Below are positions 1 through 8,448 of a stretch of 64,000 bases of DNA, one piece after another. The notes below the pieces were generated by a model. The model saw nothing but the letters and a program-made list of their open reading frames with translations. It ran no database searches and was not told the origin of the DNA. The stretch covers positions 129,416-193,415 of the forward strand of contig NZ_JAULSI010000005.1 of the NCBI RefSeq assembly GCF_030711405.1, given 5' to 3'. The stretch's first letter is position 1. Every line of letters starts with the position of its first letter. The position numbers were made by a program, and so were the translations under genes. This stretch comes from Massilia brevitalea (lineage in GTDB: Bacteria; Pseudomonadota; Gammaproteobacteria; Burkholderiales; Burkholderiaceae_D).

Positions 1-1
1 G

Positions 2-708
2 CGCCAGGCCAACGTGCTGGCCGGCGTGGCTTCGAGCGTGGCCGAACGCGGCGGCGCCATGGTCAAGCAGGTGGTCGGCACCATGGACGCCATCCACGCC
101 AGCTCGCAGCGCATGGCCGACATCATCGGCGTGATCGACGGCATCGCCTTCCAGACGAATATCCTGGCGCTGAACGCGGCGGTCGAAGCGGCACGCGCCG
201 GCGAACAGGGGCGCGGCTTCGCGGTCGTGGCCACCGAGGTGCGCAACCTGGCCCAGCGTTCGGCGGCGGCGGCCAAGGACATCAAGGGGCTGATCGAGGA
301 TTCTGCCGGCAGGGTCGGCGACGGCAGCCGCCTGGTGAACGAAGCCGGCAGCACGATGCACGAGATCGTCGAGAGCATCCGCCGCGTGGCCGACATCATG
401 GGCGAGATCAGATCAACGGCGCCGTGGTGCAGATGGACCAGGTGACCCAGCAGAACGCGGCCTTGGTCGAGGAAACCTCGGCTGCCGCGGATGCGATGCG
501 CATGCAGGCGGCCAAGCTGGCGGAAGCGGTGGCGGTGTTCAGGACCGGTGAGGCGGTGGCGGCGGTGGCGAAGCCGGTCGCCGTTGCACCGCGCGCCGTA
601 AAGCCGGCCTTGCCTGCTACCACGCCGCGTGCGGCTGCCAAGACGGCGGCGCCGGTACGCAAGGCGCAGTTGGCCAGAACGGCCGGCGACGAATGGGAAG
701 AGTTCTAA
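2..708 (+). pseudogene. methyl-accepting chemotaxis protein, C-terminal part, frameshifted
   Basis: This is the cytoplasmic signalling domain of a chemoreceptor, which signals to CheA/CheW at the cell pole; the N-terminus lies outside the window. The first frame carries the hairpin tip ([20 protein letters not shown]) and runs to a stop at 443-445. The remaining helix ([11 protein letters not shown]) continues in another frame from about 413 to the stop at 706-708. Compared with the intact paralogue at 5838-7421, about 13 residues after GEI are missing, which implies a 37-nt deletion near 405-413, where a short repeat (agatca/gatcaa) sits. The second frame ends in EWEEF, resembling the CheR/CheB docking pentapeptide of Tsr/Tar (NWETF). 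A sequencing error is possible but would have to be large. Confidence 0.85.
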
Positions 709-736
709 GCTAAGTCCAGTTTTTTAACAGAGCAGA

Positions 737-775
737 AACGGCGCACCAAGATCATCCGGTGCGCCGTTTTTGTTT
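737..775 (+). terminator. Rho-independent terminator after the chemoreceptor
   Basis: An 11-bp perfect stem (AACGGCGCACC paired with GGTGCGCCGTT) encloses a 10-nt loop and is followed by TTTTTGTTTTT. It lies 28 bp after the chemoreceptor stop codon. Confidence 0.85.
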
Positions 776-777
776 TT

Positions 778-804
778 GTAGGGTGGGCACTTGTGCCCAC
801 GCGG
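778..804 (+). repeat. REP-like palindromic repeat, copy 1
   Basis: A 27-bp element of the form GTAGGGTGGGC, six-base centre, GCCCACGCGG. The inner bases pair to make an imperfect hairpin. The exact reverse complement occurs at 892-918; related copies are at 8398, 9097, 43551 and 53529. It sits directly after the terminator. Confidence 0.85.
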
Positions 805-891
805 TCTCATCGCATGCCAATAAGCGGAGTCATTCCACCCAAATTGCTTGATGTACCACTTCGGTCGCTGCTCGAATGATCAGCAGCTCTA

Positions 892-918
892 CCGCGTGGG
901 CACAAGTGCCCACCCTAC
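892..918 (-). repeat. REP-like palindromic repeat, copy 2 (inverted partner)
   Basis: Exact reverse complement of the 778-804 element, separated from it by 87 bp. The two form a head-to-head pair between the chemoreceptor and the convergent EAL gene, an arrangement typical of REP doublets (BIMEs). Confidence 0.85.
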
Positions 919-962
919 GAAAGCGACGCCCGAGAATAAAGGGACGCCGTTTCAAGCGGTCA

Positions 963-2780
963 TCAGGCGCAGGCCAGCACTGGCGGCGGCACCGCCTTGC
1001 GCTCGCGCGGCAGCGTCCACTTGGCGCAGATCCAGCGCTCGAAGTCTTCCGGCGCCATCGGCCGCGCGTACAGGTAGCCCTGAGCCTGGTCGCAGCCTTC
1101 CGCCAGCAGCAGGGTCGCCACCGCCGCGGTTTCCACGCCCTCGGCCACCACGCGGCGGCCCAGGTCGTGCGAGAGCTTGATGACCGTGCTGACCAGCGCG
1201 CGCTTGTGCCTGTCGGTGTCGAGGTCGCGCACGAAGCTCTGGTCGATCTTGACCACCCTGGCCGGCACGCTTTGCAGGTAGGCCAGGCTGCTGTAGCCGG
1301 TGCCGAAGTCGTCGATCGCCAGGTGTACGCCGGCGGCGGACAGATTTTCCAGGGTCTTCATGGCCAGTGCGCGGTTCTTCATCAGCGCGCTTTCCGTGAT
1401 TTCCAGCGCCAGCGCCTCGGGCGGCAGGCCGTGCCGGCGCAGCTGCCCGGCCACGTGGGCGCAGAAGTCCGTTTCGGTCAGGTTCACCGCCGAGACGTTC
1501 ACCGCCATCTGCAGCGTCAGGCCGGCATCGCGCCAGGCGGCCAGCTGCTGCAGCGCCTGCGCCAGCACCCAGCGCGTGGTGGCGCGCGCCAGCGAGGTCT
1601 GCTCGATCAGGGGGAAGAACTCGCCCGGCGATACTTCGCCCAGCACCGGATGGTTCCAGCGCAGCAGCGCCTCGGCGCCGAGGCAGCGTCCGGTCGACAG
1701 TTCGATCTTTGGCTGGAACACCAGGCGCAGCTGGTCGGCGCTTTCCAGCGCCGCGCCGAATTCGTTGACCAGATAAAAGCGGCGCAGGAACACCGCGTTC
1801 TGCTCGGCCGAGAATACCCGCACGCGGTGCGAGCCGTCGAGGGCGTCGTGGGCCGCGCTGTGCATGTCGCGCAGCACCTCGAGCGTGTCGCTCTGGCCGA
1901 CGCGGAACGGCGCCACCCCGATGGTGGGGGTGGTGACGAAGCGCGCGGTCATGGCGTCGGCGCGCAGGTCGAGCCAGCTGCCGAGCCAGTCGCAGAAACG
2001 CTGCACGTCGGCGCCAGGTTCGGCCAGGAACACGAACTGGGTCGGGGCCACGTGGTACAGCTTGCGCCCCGGCCCGAGCGCCGCGCGCAGCATGCGCACC
2101 GCCTCCTCCACGACTTCGTCGAGGTAAGCGGTGCCCATCGCGCGCATGGCGTCGCTGATCTGCTCGGGCGTGGCCAGGTTCACCATCGCCGCCAGCCGGA
2201 CCTCGCCGCGCGGGCGCTCGTTGGCCAGGTCGCTCATGTCTTCGATGAACTGGCTGCGGTTCGGCATGCCGCTGCTCGGCTCGATGCGGCCGATGGCATG
2301 CTGGAGCTCGATCTGCGCCATCACCATCGCCGCCAGGTCCATCAGGCCTGCGCGCTCGGCCTCGGTGATGTCGCGCGGTTCCTGGCCCAGTACGCACATC
2401 GCGCCCAGGCAGTAGCCGTCGCGCGTCATCAGCGGCGCGCCCGCATAGAAGCGTACGCCGGTGCGCGCCAGGTTACTGTCGCGGTAGCAGGCGTCGGCCT
2501 GCAAGTCCGGGACCACCAGCATCCTGCAGCTGTCGGCCACGTTCGCGCACGGCGCCAGCTCGCGCGGGATCGAGGTGTGCTCCACGCCCACGCGCGCCTT
2601 GAACCACTGGCGGTCGGCATCGGTCAGCGACACCGCCGCCACCGGCAGCTTGAACAGCTGGGCCGCCATGCGCGTGATCCGGTCGAAGGCCTCGCTCGGC
2701 GGCGTATCGAGCAGCTCCAGCTTGCGCAGGGCATCGAGGCGCTCGGTTTCGTACTGCGCGGAGGGTTGACGATGGGGCAT
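963..2780 (-). CDS. GAF / degenerate GGDEF / EAL cyclic-di-GMP phosphodiesterase
   Basis: Predicted soluble c-di-GMP phosphodiesterase of 605 residues. A GAF sensor domain (about 15-150) is followed by a GGDEF-like domain (about 165-320) with no GGDEF motif, so cyclase activity is unlikely. The EAL domain (about 345-590) is complete: E370-A-L-L-R, NVS, EITES (E460), DDFGTGYSSL (D490, D491), K511 and VAEGVET (E547, E550). It should therefore hydrolyse c-di-GMP. I chose the ATG at 2780 over an upstream ATG at 2810 because AAGGAAG lies just before it. The gene is divergent from the HTH-GAF gene at 3011, whose GAF domain resembles this one (both have RQWFK-RVGV), so the pair may share origin and signal. 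Confidence 0.9.
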   Translation of the reverse strand: MPHRQPSAQYETERLDALRKLELLDTPPSEAFDRITRMAAQLFKLPVAAVSLTDADRQWFKARVGVEHTSIPRELAPCANVADSCRMLVVPDLQADACYRDSNLARTGVRFYAGAPLMTRDGYCLGAMCVLGQEPRDITEAERAGLMDLAAMVMAQIELQHAIGRIEPSSGMPNRSQFIEDMSDLANERPRGEVRLAAMVNLATPEQISDAMRAMGTAYLDEVVEEAVRMLRAALGPGRKLYHVAPTQFVFLAEPGADVQRFCDWLGSWLDLRADAMTARFVTTPTIGVAPFRVGQSDTLEVLRDMHSAAHDALDGSHRVRVFSAEQNAVFLRRFYLVNEFGAALESADQLRLVFQPKIELSTGRCLGAEALLRWNHPVLGEVSPGEFFPLIEQTSLARATTRWVLAQALQQLAAWRDAGLTLQMAVNVSAVNLTETDFCAHVAGQLRRHGLPPEALALEITESALMKNRALAMKTLENLSAAGVHLAIDDFGTGYSSLAYLQSVPARVVKIDQSFVRDLDTDRHKRALVSTVIKLSHDLGRRVVAEGVETAAVATLLLAEGCDQAQGYLYARPMAPEDFERWICAKWTLPRERKAVPPPVLACA

Positions 2781-3010
2781 GGACTTCCTTGACGATGGCC
2801 TGCGAAACAACTGATGAAAATGACGAATACTCCCATTCTGTTCGTCAAATTTCTATGAGTCAATAAAAATTGTATTAGGTCATCACTATATGTGGGATAT
2901 GGACGGATCGTGATGTTTTCTAGCAACTTACATCATCAAATTCGATAAATTTAGAAAATCGTCCAGTAGAATGCGAACTTGGTTATTTCTTTGTTGAAAG
3001 AGTTTTCGTC
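2781..3010. promoter_or_regulatory. AT-rich divergent promoter region
   Basis: These 230 bp separate two divergent GAF-domain genes and are much richer in A and T than the flanking genes, as expected for back-to-back promoters. I did not find a convincing -35/-10 pair or a clear operator. Confidence 0.5.
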
Positions 3011-3769
3011 ATGTCCGCGCCTTCATCCGGAACTTCGGACGATCCGATCCTGACTACCCGCGAAGCAGCCCGGCTGCTCGGCATTGCGGTGAGCACCGCC
3101 CAGCAATGGATCGAAAACGGCCTGCTGCCGGCCTGGAAAACGCCGGGCGGCCACCGTCGCGTGCGCCTGAGCGCAGTCAGTTCCCTGCTGCGCGAACGCG
3201 CCGGCCTGGCGCCGCTGTCGTCGGCGCCGGTCGATCCGGCCTTCCTTGCTTATCCCGTGCACGCGGTGCAGGCCGCGCCCGCGCTGCCGGCCGACGAGCC
3301 GGCGCGCCTGGACGCGCTGGCAGCCACCGGCCTGGTCGGCAGCGTCCCCGAGACCGTGTTCGACCGTCTCACCTGGCTGGCGGCCCAGATCACCGACAGC
3401 CCGATCGCCACGCTGACCCTGGTGGACGAGGAGCGCCAGTGGTTCAAGTCGCGGGTCGGGGTTGGCTTCAGCGAAACCCCGCGCGACATCGCCTTTTGCA
3501 GCCACACGATCCTGGCCGGCGAGCCGCTGATGGTGGCCGACACCTGGCTCGACGGACGCTTCATCAACAACCCGATGGTGACCGGCGCCCCGCACATCCG
3601 CTTCTATGCCGGCGTGCCGCTGGTCGACGCCAAGGGTTTTCGGCTTGGCGCCTTGTGCGTGATGGACCGCGAGCCGCGCCGCCTGCGCGAACGCGAATTG
3701 CGCGCCCTGGGAGAATTGGCTGCGATTGCAGCCGAAGAAATCAGGCGCCGCCGCCCTGCTGCTTCCTGA
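3011..3769 (+). CDS. HTH (MerR/excisionase-type) DNA-binding protein fused to a GAF domain
   Basis: A 252-residue fusion. Residues 15-60 (LTTREAARLLGIAVSTAQQW and a following KTPGGHRRV wing) match the winged-helix fold of excisionase/MerR-like DNA-binding domains. Residues about 95-245 form a GAF domain (DEERQWFKSRVGVG, FCSHTIL, RFYAGVPL, LGALCVMD). A ligand-responsive one-component regulator is the likely role; the ligand is unknown. The start is preceded by GAAAGAG. Its 3' end overlaps the convergent receiver gene by 29 bp. It faces an EAL phosphodiesterase with a similar GAF domain, which may be its target. Confidence 0.8.
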   Translation: MSAPSSGTSDDPILTTREAARLLGIAVSTAQQWIENGLLPAWKTPGGHRRVRLSAVSSLLRERAGLAPLSSAPVDPAFLAYPVHAVQAAPALPADEPARLDALAATGLVGSVPETVFDRLTWLAAQITDSPIATLTLVDEERQWFKSRVGVGFSETPRDIAFCSHTILAGEPLMVADTWLDGRFINNPMVTGAPHIRFYAGVPLVDAKGFRLGALCVMDREPRRLRERELRALGELAAIAAEEIRRRRPAAS

Positions 3770-4127
3770 CCACGGCAAGCACCGTATTCCGGATAGTCTT
3801 GAGCACGGCGTCGGCCTTGAAGGGCTTGACGATGAAGCCGTGCACGCCGCGCGCCAGCGCGCCCTGGATGGTGGGTGCATCGAGCGTGCCCGAGACCATG
3901 AAGATCAGGGTCTTGGGCAGGGTGGCGCGCAGCTGCTCGACGATGTCGCTGTCCTCGACCTGCTCGCGCGCGATGCAGATCAGCTGCGGGCGGAACCTGG
4001 CGGCCAGCAGCATGCCCCCGTGGCCGGTGTGGGTCTGGCCGGCCACCTCGTAGCCGCCCTCGGTGAGCACCGTGTTGAGCAGGCCGCGCGAGATCGCGTT
4101 CGAATCCACCAGTACTGCCTTCAGCAT
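3741..4127 (-). CDS. response-regulator receiver domain lacking the phospho-acceptor Asp
   Basis: A stand-alone CheY-like receiver of 128 residues. D8 and S9 occupy the acidic pocket, S79 the Thr/Ser position (FMVSG) and K101 the conserved Lys (FIVKPF). The strand-3 position that normally holds the phosphorylated Asp reads LICIAR, with A53 in its place. It is therefore probably a pseudo-receiver working by protein contact rather than phosphorylation. The start is supported by GGAAGGA upstream. It overlaps the HTH-GAF gene tail to tail by 29 bp and lies 29 bp downstream of xni on the same strand. Confidence 0.85.
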   Translation of the reverse strand: MLKAVLVDSNAISRGLLNTVLTEGGYEVAGQTHTGHGGMLLAARFRPQLICIAREQVEDSDIVEQLRATLPKTLIFMVSGTLDAPTIQGALARGVHGFIVKPFKADAVLKTIRNTVLAVVRKQQGGGA

Positions 4128-4156
4128 GTCGAGTCCTTCCGTGTCGGTTTGTGCTG

Positions 4157-4933
4157 TCAATGCGACTCGTAGGCCAGCATCTTCCACGTCACGCCCAGGC
4201 GCACGTCGGTCTTCAGCTGCACCAGCTGGCGCGACAAATAGAGTATCTCGCGTTCGGCGCGCAAACGCTCGCCCAGCGGGGTCTTGAGGATGCCGGCGCC
4301 GGCCATCACCGCGTCCAGGCCGCCGTAGGCGTTGAGCAGGCGCGCGGCGGTCTTCATGCCGACTTTCGACACGCCCGGCACGCCGTCGGTGGCGTCGCCC
4401 ATCAGCGCCAATAAATCGTGCAGCAGCTCGGGCGCCACGCCGAACTTGTTGCGCACCCAGGCGTCGTCGTGCCACTCGTTCTTGAAGTGGTCCCAGACCA
4501 GGGCGCCGTGCGCGATCAGCACGTGCAGGTCCTTGTCGGTGGTGGCGACGATGGCCTCGCCGCGGTTCTCCTGCAGCCAGCGCATCACGCAGGTGGCGAC
4601 CACGTCGTCGGCCTCGACGCCGGGCAGCACCGCCACCGGCACCCCGGCCGCCTGCAGGCGCTCCTGGAATTCCGGCAGCGCTTCGCGCAGCACCGCCGGC
4701 ATCGGCGCGCGGTGCTCGCGGTAGCGCGGATACAGCGCGTGGCGCCAGTTCTCGCCGCCGTAGTCGAAGGCGGCCAGCACGTGGGTCGGCGCATGCGTTT
4801 CCAGCACGTTGCGGAACGACGAGAACGCGTGGCGCAGCGCGATGCTGGCCTTCAGGTCGGAGTCGGGCTCCGGGCTCGCTTCGTAAACCCGGCGCACGAT
4901 GTTCAGTCCGTCGATCGCGAGCAGTTTTGCCAT
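4157..4933 (-). CDS. xni: 5'-3' exonuclease / flap endonuclease Xni (ExoIX family)
   Basis: A 258-residue member of the PIN-like 5' nuclease family, acting on flaps and branched DNA during replication and repair. It has the acidic metal-site motifs AIDGLNIVRR near the N-terminus, VEADDVVAT, ATTDKDL and GDATDGVPG, followed by the helix-hairpin-helix DNA-binding segment GVSKVGMKTAARLL. Its length matches free-standing Xni proteins rather than the N-terminal domain of PolA. It lies 24 bp downstream of the glutathione transferase gene on the same strand, so they are probably co-transcribed. Confidence 0.88.
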   Translation of the reverse strand: MAKLLAIDGLNIVRRVYEASPEPDSDLKASIALRHAFSSFRNVLETHAPTHVLAAFDYGGENWRHALYPRYREHRAPMPAVLREALPEFQERLQAAGVPVAVLPGVEADDVVATCVMRWLQENRGEAIVATTDKDLHVLIAHGALVWDHFKNEWHDDAWVRNKFGVAPELLHDLLALMGDATDGVPGVSKVGMKTAARLLNAYGGLDAVMAGAGILKTPLGERLRAEREILYLSRQLVQLKTDVRLGVTWKMLAYESH

Positions 4934-4957
4934 CAGCTTGCCATCACCTTGTCATCA

Positions 4958-5629
4958 TCAGCGGGCATAGTCGTACTTGCCGCCGCGCTCCAGCGCGCGC
5001 GCGTACGCGGGACGCGCATGGATGCGCTGCAGGAAGCCGCTCAGCTGCGGGTACTGGGCGCCCAGGCCGCCGCGCGAAGCCGCCGCTTCCAGCGCAAAGC
5101 TCATCTGGATGTCGGCGGCGCTGAATTCGCTGCCGGCGAACCAGGGCCGCGCCTTCAGTTCGGATTCGAGGTAATCGAGCTGGGCCTGGATGTTCGGGTT
5201 CACGAAGCCCTCCTTCACCTTCCGGGCGATGCCGCGCGCAACCGGCTTGACGAAGAACGGCATGGGGCCGTTCTCGATGCGGTCGAATACCAGTTTCATC
5301 AGCAGCGGCGACATGGCGGAGCCTTCGGCGAAGTGCAGGAAGTAGGTGTACTTCAGTTTTTCCGGCGTGCCGGCCGCCGGCACCAGGCGCCCGTTGCCGT
5401 AGCGCTCGACCAGGTATTCGACGATGGCGCCGGATTCGGCCACCACGGTGCCGTCGTCGGTGATCACCGGCGACTTGCCCAGCGGGTGCACGGCCTTCAG
5501 TTCCGGCGGCGCCAGCATCGTCTTCGGGTCGCGCTGGTACTTTTTGATCTCGTATTCCAGGCCCAGTTCCTCGAGCAGCCAGAGGATGCGCTGGGAGCGC
5601 GAATTATTCAGGTGATGGACGGTGATCAT
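4958..5629 (-). CDS. glutathione S-transferase
   Basis: A 223-residue cytosolic glutathione transferase. The N-terminal thioredoxin-like domain (1-80) has HHLNNSRSQRILWLLEEL, a cis-proline context (GKSPVITDD) and the glutathione-binding ESGAIVEYL. The all-helical C-terminal domain follows (about 90-215). The NSRS segment supplies the candidate catalytic Ser. The substrate cannot be inferred. It is the first gene of a likely pair with xni. Confidence 0.88.
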   Translation of the reverse strand: MITVHHLNNSRSQRILWLLEELGLEYEIKKYQRDPKTMLAPPELKAVHPLGKSPVITDDGTVVAESGAIVEYLVERYGNGRLVPAAGTPEKLKYTYFLHFAEGSAMSPLLMKLVFDRIENGPMPFFVKPVARGIARKVKEGFVNPNIQAQLDYLESELKARPWFAGSEFSAADIQMSFALEAAASRGGLGAQYPQLSGFLQRIHARPAYARALERGGKYDYAR

Positions 5630-5837
5630 GGGAGCAGGCGCCGATGTGATGGGACCGCTAGCTTAGCACTGTTGCGCACTTACAAAAAGACAGTGGACAT
5701 TTTGCAATTGAACGTTGGCATTAGGAAACATTCGCTATACTTGCGCACTATTTACTAAACCCTGTTAATCAATTTTCTTAATTGATCAGTTTCCCCTGTA
5801 GATCGTCCTGCAACGTTTCCAATTTACTATCTTTGAC

Positions 5838-7421
5838 ATGCTAAAACTGTTTCGCCTGAATATAGCCCAGAAGCTCGGCCTCCTCACCCTGAGCACCGGC
5901 CTGGGCATGGCGATCATCGCCGCCTGCTTCCTGGTGTCTGAACGCGGCCTGATCGAGGAAGAGCGCGGCAATGGCGTGCGCCAGGCGGTCGAGGTGGCAA
6001 CCGGCGTGGTCGAGCGCTACCGGCAGGCTGCCGCAGCCGGCCAGATGGACGAGCTTGAAGCCAAGCGCGCCGCCCTGGCCGCGTTGCGGGTGCTGCGCTA
6101 TAGCGGCCAGGAATACATCTGGGTCAACGACATGGGGCCGCGCATGCTGATGCATCCGCTGAAGCCCGAGCTCGAGGGCCAGGACCTGAGCGCCTCCACC
6201 GACCCGAACGGCCTGCACCTGTTCGTGGCCTTTGTCGACGTCGTGAAAAAGGACGGCGCCGGCTTCGTCTCCTACCTGTGGCCGAAGCCGGGCCAGGACG
6301 CGCCGGTGCCGAAGATCTCCTACGTCAAGGGCGTGCCGGCCTGGGGCTGGGTGGTCGGTTCCGGCGTCTACACCGACACCATCGGCGCCATCTTCTGGCC
6401 GCGCGTGGCCTGGTTCTCGGGCGCGACGATTGTCCTGTCGAGCATCCTGATGCTGTTCGGCTTTTCGCTGTCGCGCAGCATCGCCCGCCCGATGGCGCGC
6501 GCCGTCAGCGTGGCGCGCACCGTGGCCGCCGGCGACCTGACCGCCGTGATCGAGGTGCGCGGCCACGATGAAACCGCCCACCTGCTGGACGCCCTGCGCG
6601 AAATGAACGGCAGCCTGAACACCATCGTCGGCGAAGTCGACACCGGCATCCAGGCCATCGCCAGCGCCTCGGCCCAGATCGCGGCCGGCAACCACGATCT
6701 GTCGAGCCGCACCGAGCAGCAGGCCGGCGCGCTGGAGGAAACCGCGTCATCGATGGAAGAACTGACCGGCGCCGTCCAGCAGAATGCCGAGCACGCGCGC
6801 CACGCCAACCGCCTGGCCTCGCAGGCGGCCGACGTGGCCGTGCGCGGCGGCGACGTGGTGCAGCAGGTGGTGCAGACCATGGACTCGATCAACGCCTCCT
6901 CGCGCAAGATCGTCGACATCATCAGCGTTATCGACGGCATCGCCTTCCAGACCAATATTTTGGCCCTGAACGCGGCGGTCGAGGCGGCGCGCGCCGGCGA
7001 ACAGGGCCGCGGTTTCGCGGTCGTGGCGGGCGAAGTGCGCAACCTGGCGCAGCGCTCGGCCGCGGCGGCGCGCGAGGTGAAGGCGCTGATCGATGACTCG
7101 GTGAGCAAGGTCGACGCGGGCAGCGCCCTGGTGCACCACGCCGGCGCCACCATGCAGGAAATCGTGGCCAGCGTGCGCCAGGTGAACGGCATCATCGGCG
7201 AGATCACCGCCGCCAGCGCCGAGCAGGAAACCGGCATCAGCCAGGTCAACCGCGCGATCGCCGAGATGGACGGCGTGACGCAGAAGAACGCGGCCCTGGT
7301 CGAGGAAGCGGCGGCGGCCGCCGAATCGATGCGCCTGCAGGCCGAGCGCCTGTCGGACGTGGTGGGCGTGTTCAAGGTGGCCGCGGCCGGCGGCGTGCGC
7401 CGCCAGCTTGCCCTGACCTGA
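5838..7421 (+). CDS. methyl-accepting chemotaxis protein with sCache sensor
   Basis: A complete 527-residue chemoreceptor. TM1 (about 11-31), a periplasmic single-cache domain (about 35-185; EYIWVNDMGPRMLMHP and GWVVGSGVYTDTI are typical), TM2 (about 188-211), HAMP (about 212-264) and a signalling coiled coil with the tip [20 protein letters not shown]. sCache receptors usually bind small organic acids, but the ligand here is unknown. Unlike the frameshifted receptor at the window start, it lacks a C-terminal docking pentapeptide (it ends LALT), so it would rely on other receptors for adaptation. No strong ribosome-binding site precedes the ATG. The 208 bp upstream are AT-rich. Confidence 0.93.
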   Translation: MLKLFRLNIAQKLGLLTLSTGLGMAIIAACFLVSERGLIEEERGNGVRQAVEVATGVVERYRQAAAAGQMDELEAKRAALAALRVLRYSGQEYIWVNDMGPRMLMHPLKPELEGQDLSASTDPNGLHLFVAFVDVVKKDGAGFVSYLWPKPGQDAPVPKISYVKGVPAWGWVVGSGVYTDTIGAIFWPRVAWFSGATIVLSSILMLFGFSLSRSIARPMARAVSVARTVAAGDLTAVIEVRGHDETAHLLDALREMNGSLNTIVGEVDTGIQAIASASAQIAAGNHDLSSRTEQQAGALEETASSMEELTGAVQQNAEHARHANRLASQAADVAVRGGDVVQQVVQTMDSINASSRKIVDIISVIDGIAFQTNILALNAAVEAARAGEQGRGFAVVAGEVRNLAQRSAAAAREVKALIDDSVSKVDAGSALVHHAGATMQEIVASVRQVNGIIGEITAASAEQETGISQVNRAIAEMDGVTQKNAALVEEAAAAAESMRLQAERLSDVVGVFKVAAAGGVRRQLALT

Positions 7422-7501
7422 CCTTGGCTGACCTTTAGCTTCCAGCTGTACGCGTTCGGCACCGCACCGAGCGCGGCAGCCTGTGTCTCTATGATCGCTT
7501 C

Positions 7502-8389
7502 ATGGCGATCTACATCGGTATCTCCGGCTGGCGCTACGTCCCGTGGCGCGGCGTCTTCTATCCCAGGGGCCTGGTCCAGGCGCGCGAGCTCGACTACGCG
7601 TCGCGCCAGCTGCCGACCATCGAGATCAACGGCTCGTTCTACTCGCTGCAGCGCCCCGAAAGCTACGCCGCCTGGTATGCCGCCACGCCGCCCGGCTTCC
7701 TGTTCGCGGTCAAGGGCAACCGCTTCATCACCCACATGCTCAAGCTCAAGGAGATCGAAGGGCCGCTGGCGAATGTGCTGGCCTCGGGCATCTTCGAGCT
7801 ACGCGAAAAGCTGGGGCCTTTCCTGTGGCAGTTTCCGGAGATGGTGAAGTTCGATCCTGAACGCTTCGCGCATTTCCTGTCCCTGCTGCCGCACGATACC
7901 GAAGCGGCCCTGGCGCGCGCCCAGCAGTACCAGCCGCGCATGGAGGGCAAGGTGTCGCTGGCCATGGATGCGAAGCGGCCGATGCGGCATGCGGTGGAAG
8001 TGCGGCATCCGAGCTTTCGCGACGAGCGTTTCATTGCTCTCTTACGCAAGTACAAGGTCGCGCTGGTGGTGGCCGATACGGCGGGCAAGTGGCCGTACAT
8101 GGAAGACGTGACCGCCGACTTCATGTACCTGCGCTTGCATGGGGATGAGGAGCTGTACGCGAGCGGGTATGGCGATGCGGCGATCGAACGCTGGGCCGGG
8201 AAGATTCGGGCGTGGAGCGCCGGTGGGCAGCCGGAAGGCGGCGAACGGGTGTCACCCAAAGCCCCGTCCAGGCGCAAGAGCCGTGACGTCTACTGCTACT
8301 TCGACAACGACATCAAGGTGCATGCGCCCTACGATGCCAAGCGCCTGATCGCAGTACTGGGGTTGGATGATCCGCCAACGCCTGCATGA
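7502..8389 (+). CDS. DUF72 family protein (YecE-like)
   Basis: A 295-residue member of the DUF72/YecE family, predicted TIM-barrel proteins of unknown function. Characteristic segments are IGISGWRY near the N-terminus, EINGSFYSLQRPESYAAWY, FLFAVKGNRFITH, GPFLWQFPE, AVEVRHPSF and YLRLHG. The C-terminus (DVYCYFDNDIKVHAPYDA) is typical. Its stop codon lies 8 bp before a REP element that begins the RAYT unit. Confidence 0.88.
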   Translation: MAIYIGISGWRYVPWRGVFYPRGLVQARELDYASRQLPTIEINGSFYSLQRPESYAAWYAATPPGFLFAVKGNRFITHMLKLKEIEGPLANVLASGIFELREKLGPFLWQFPEMVKFDPERFAHFLSLLPHDTEAALARAQQYQPRMEGKVSLAMDAKRPMRHAVEVRHPSFRDERFIALLRKYKVALVVADTAGKWPYMEDVTADFMYLRLHGDEELYASGYGDAAIERWAGKIRAWSAGGQPEGGERVSPKAPSRRKSRDVYCYFDNDIKVHAPYDAKRLIAVLGLDDPPTPA

Positions 8390-8397
8390 CGGTTTTC

Positions 8398-8424
8398 GTA
8401 GGGTGGACACCCGTGTCCACGCGG
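8398..8424 (+). repeat. REP-like repeat, left flank of RAYT
   Basis: GTAGGGTGGACAC and GTGTCCACGCGG surround a two-base centre. It differs from the 778 copy mainly by compensating changes in the stem (GGGC/GCCC to GGAC/GTCC), so the hairpin is kept. It lies 24 bp beyond the stop codon of the RAYT gene. Confidence 0.85.
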
Positions 8425-8448
8425 TCGTACCCATGCACACCCCACCAC

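Noticed and set aside
876..2792. Long plus-strand frame opposite the EAL gene
   Set aside because: It is a GC-rich antisense shadow of a clear protein with recognised domains.
5700..5745. Sigma-70-like promoter upstream of the 5838 chemoreceptor
   Set aside because: TTGGCA and TATACT are present but the spacing is only about 15 bp, so it was not listed.
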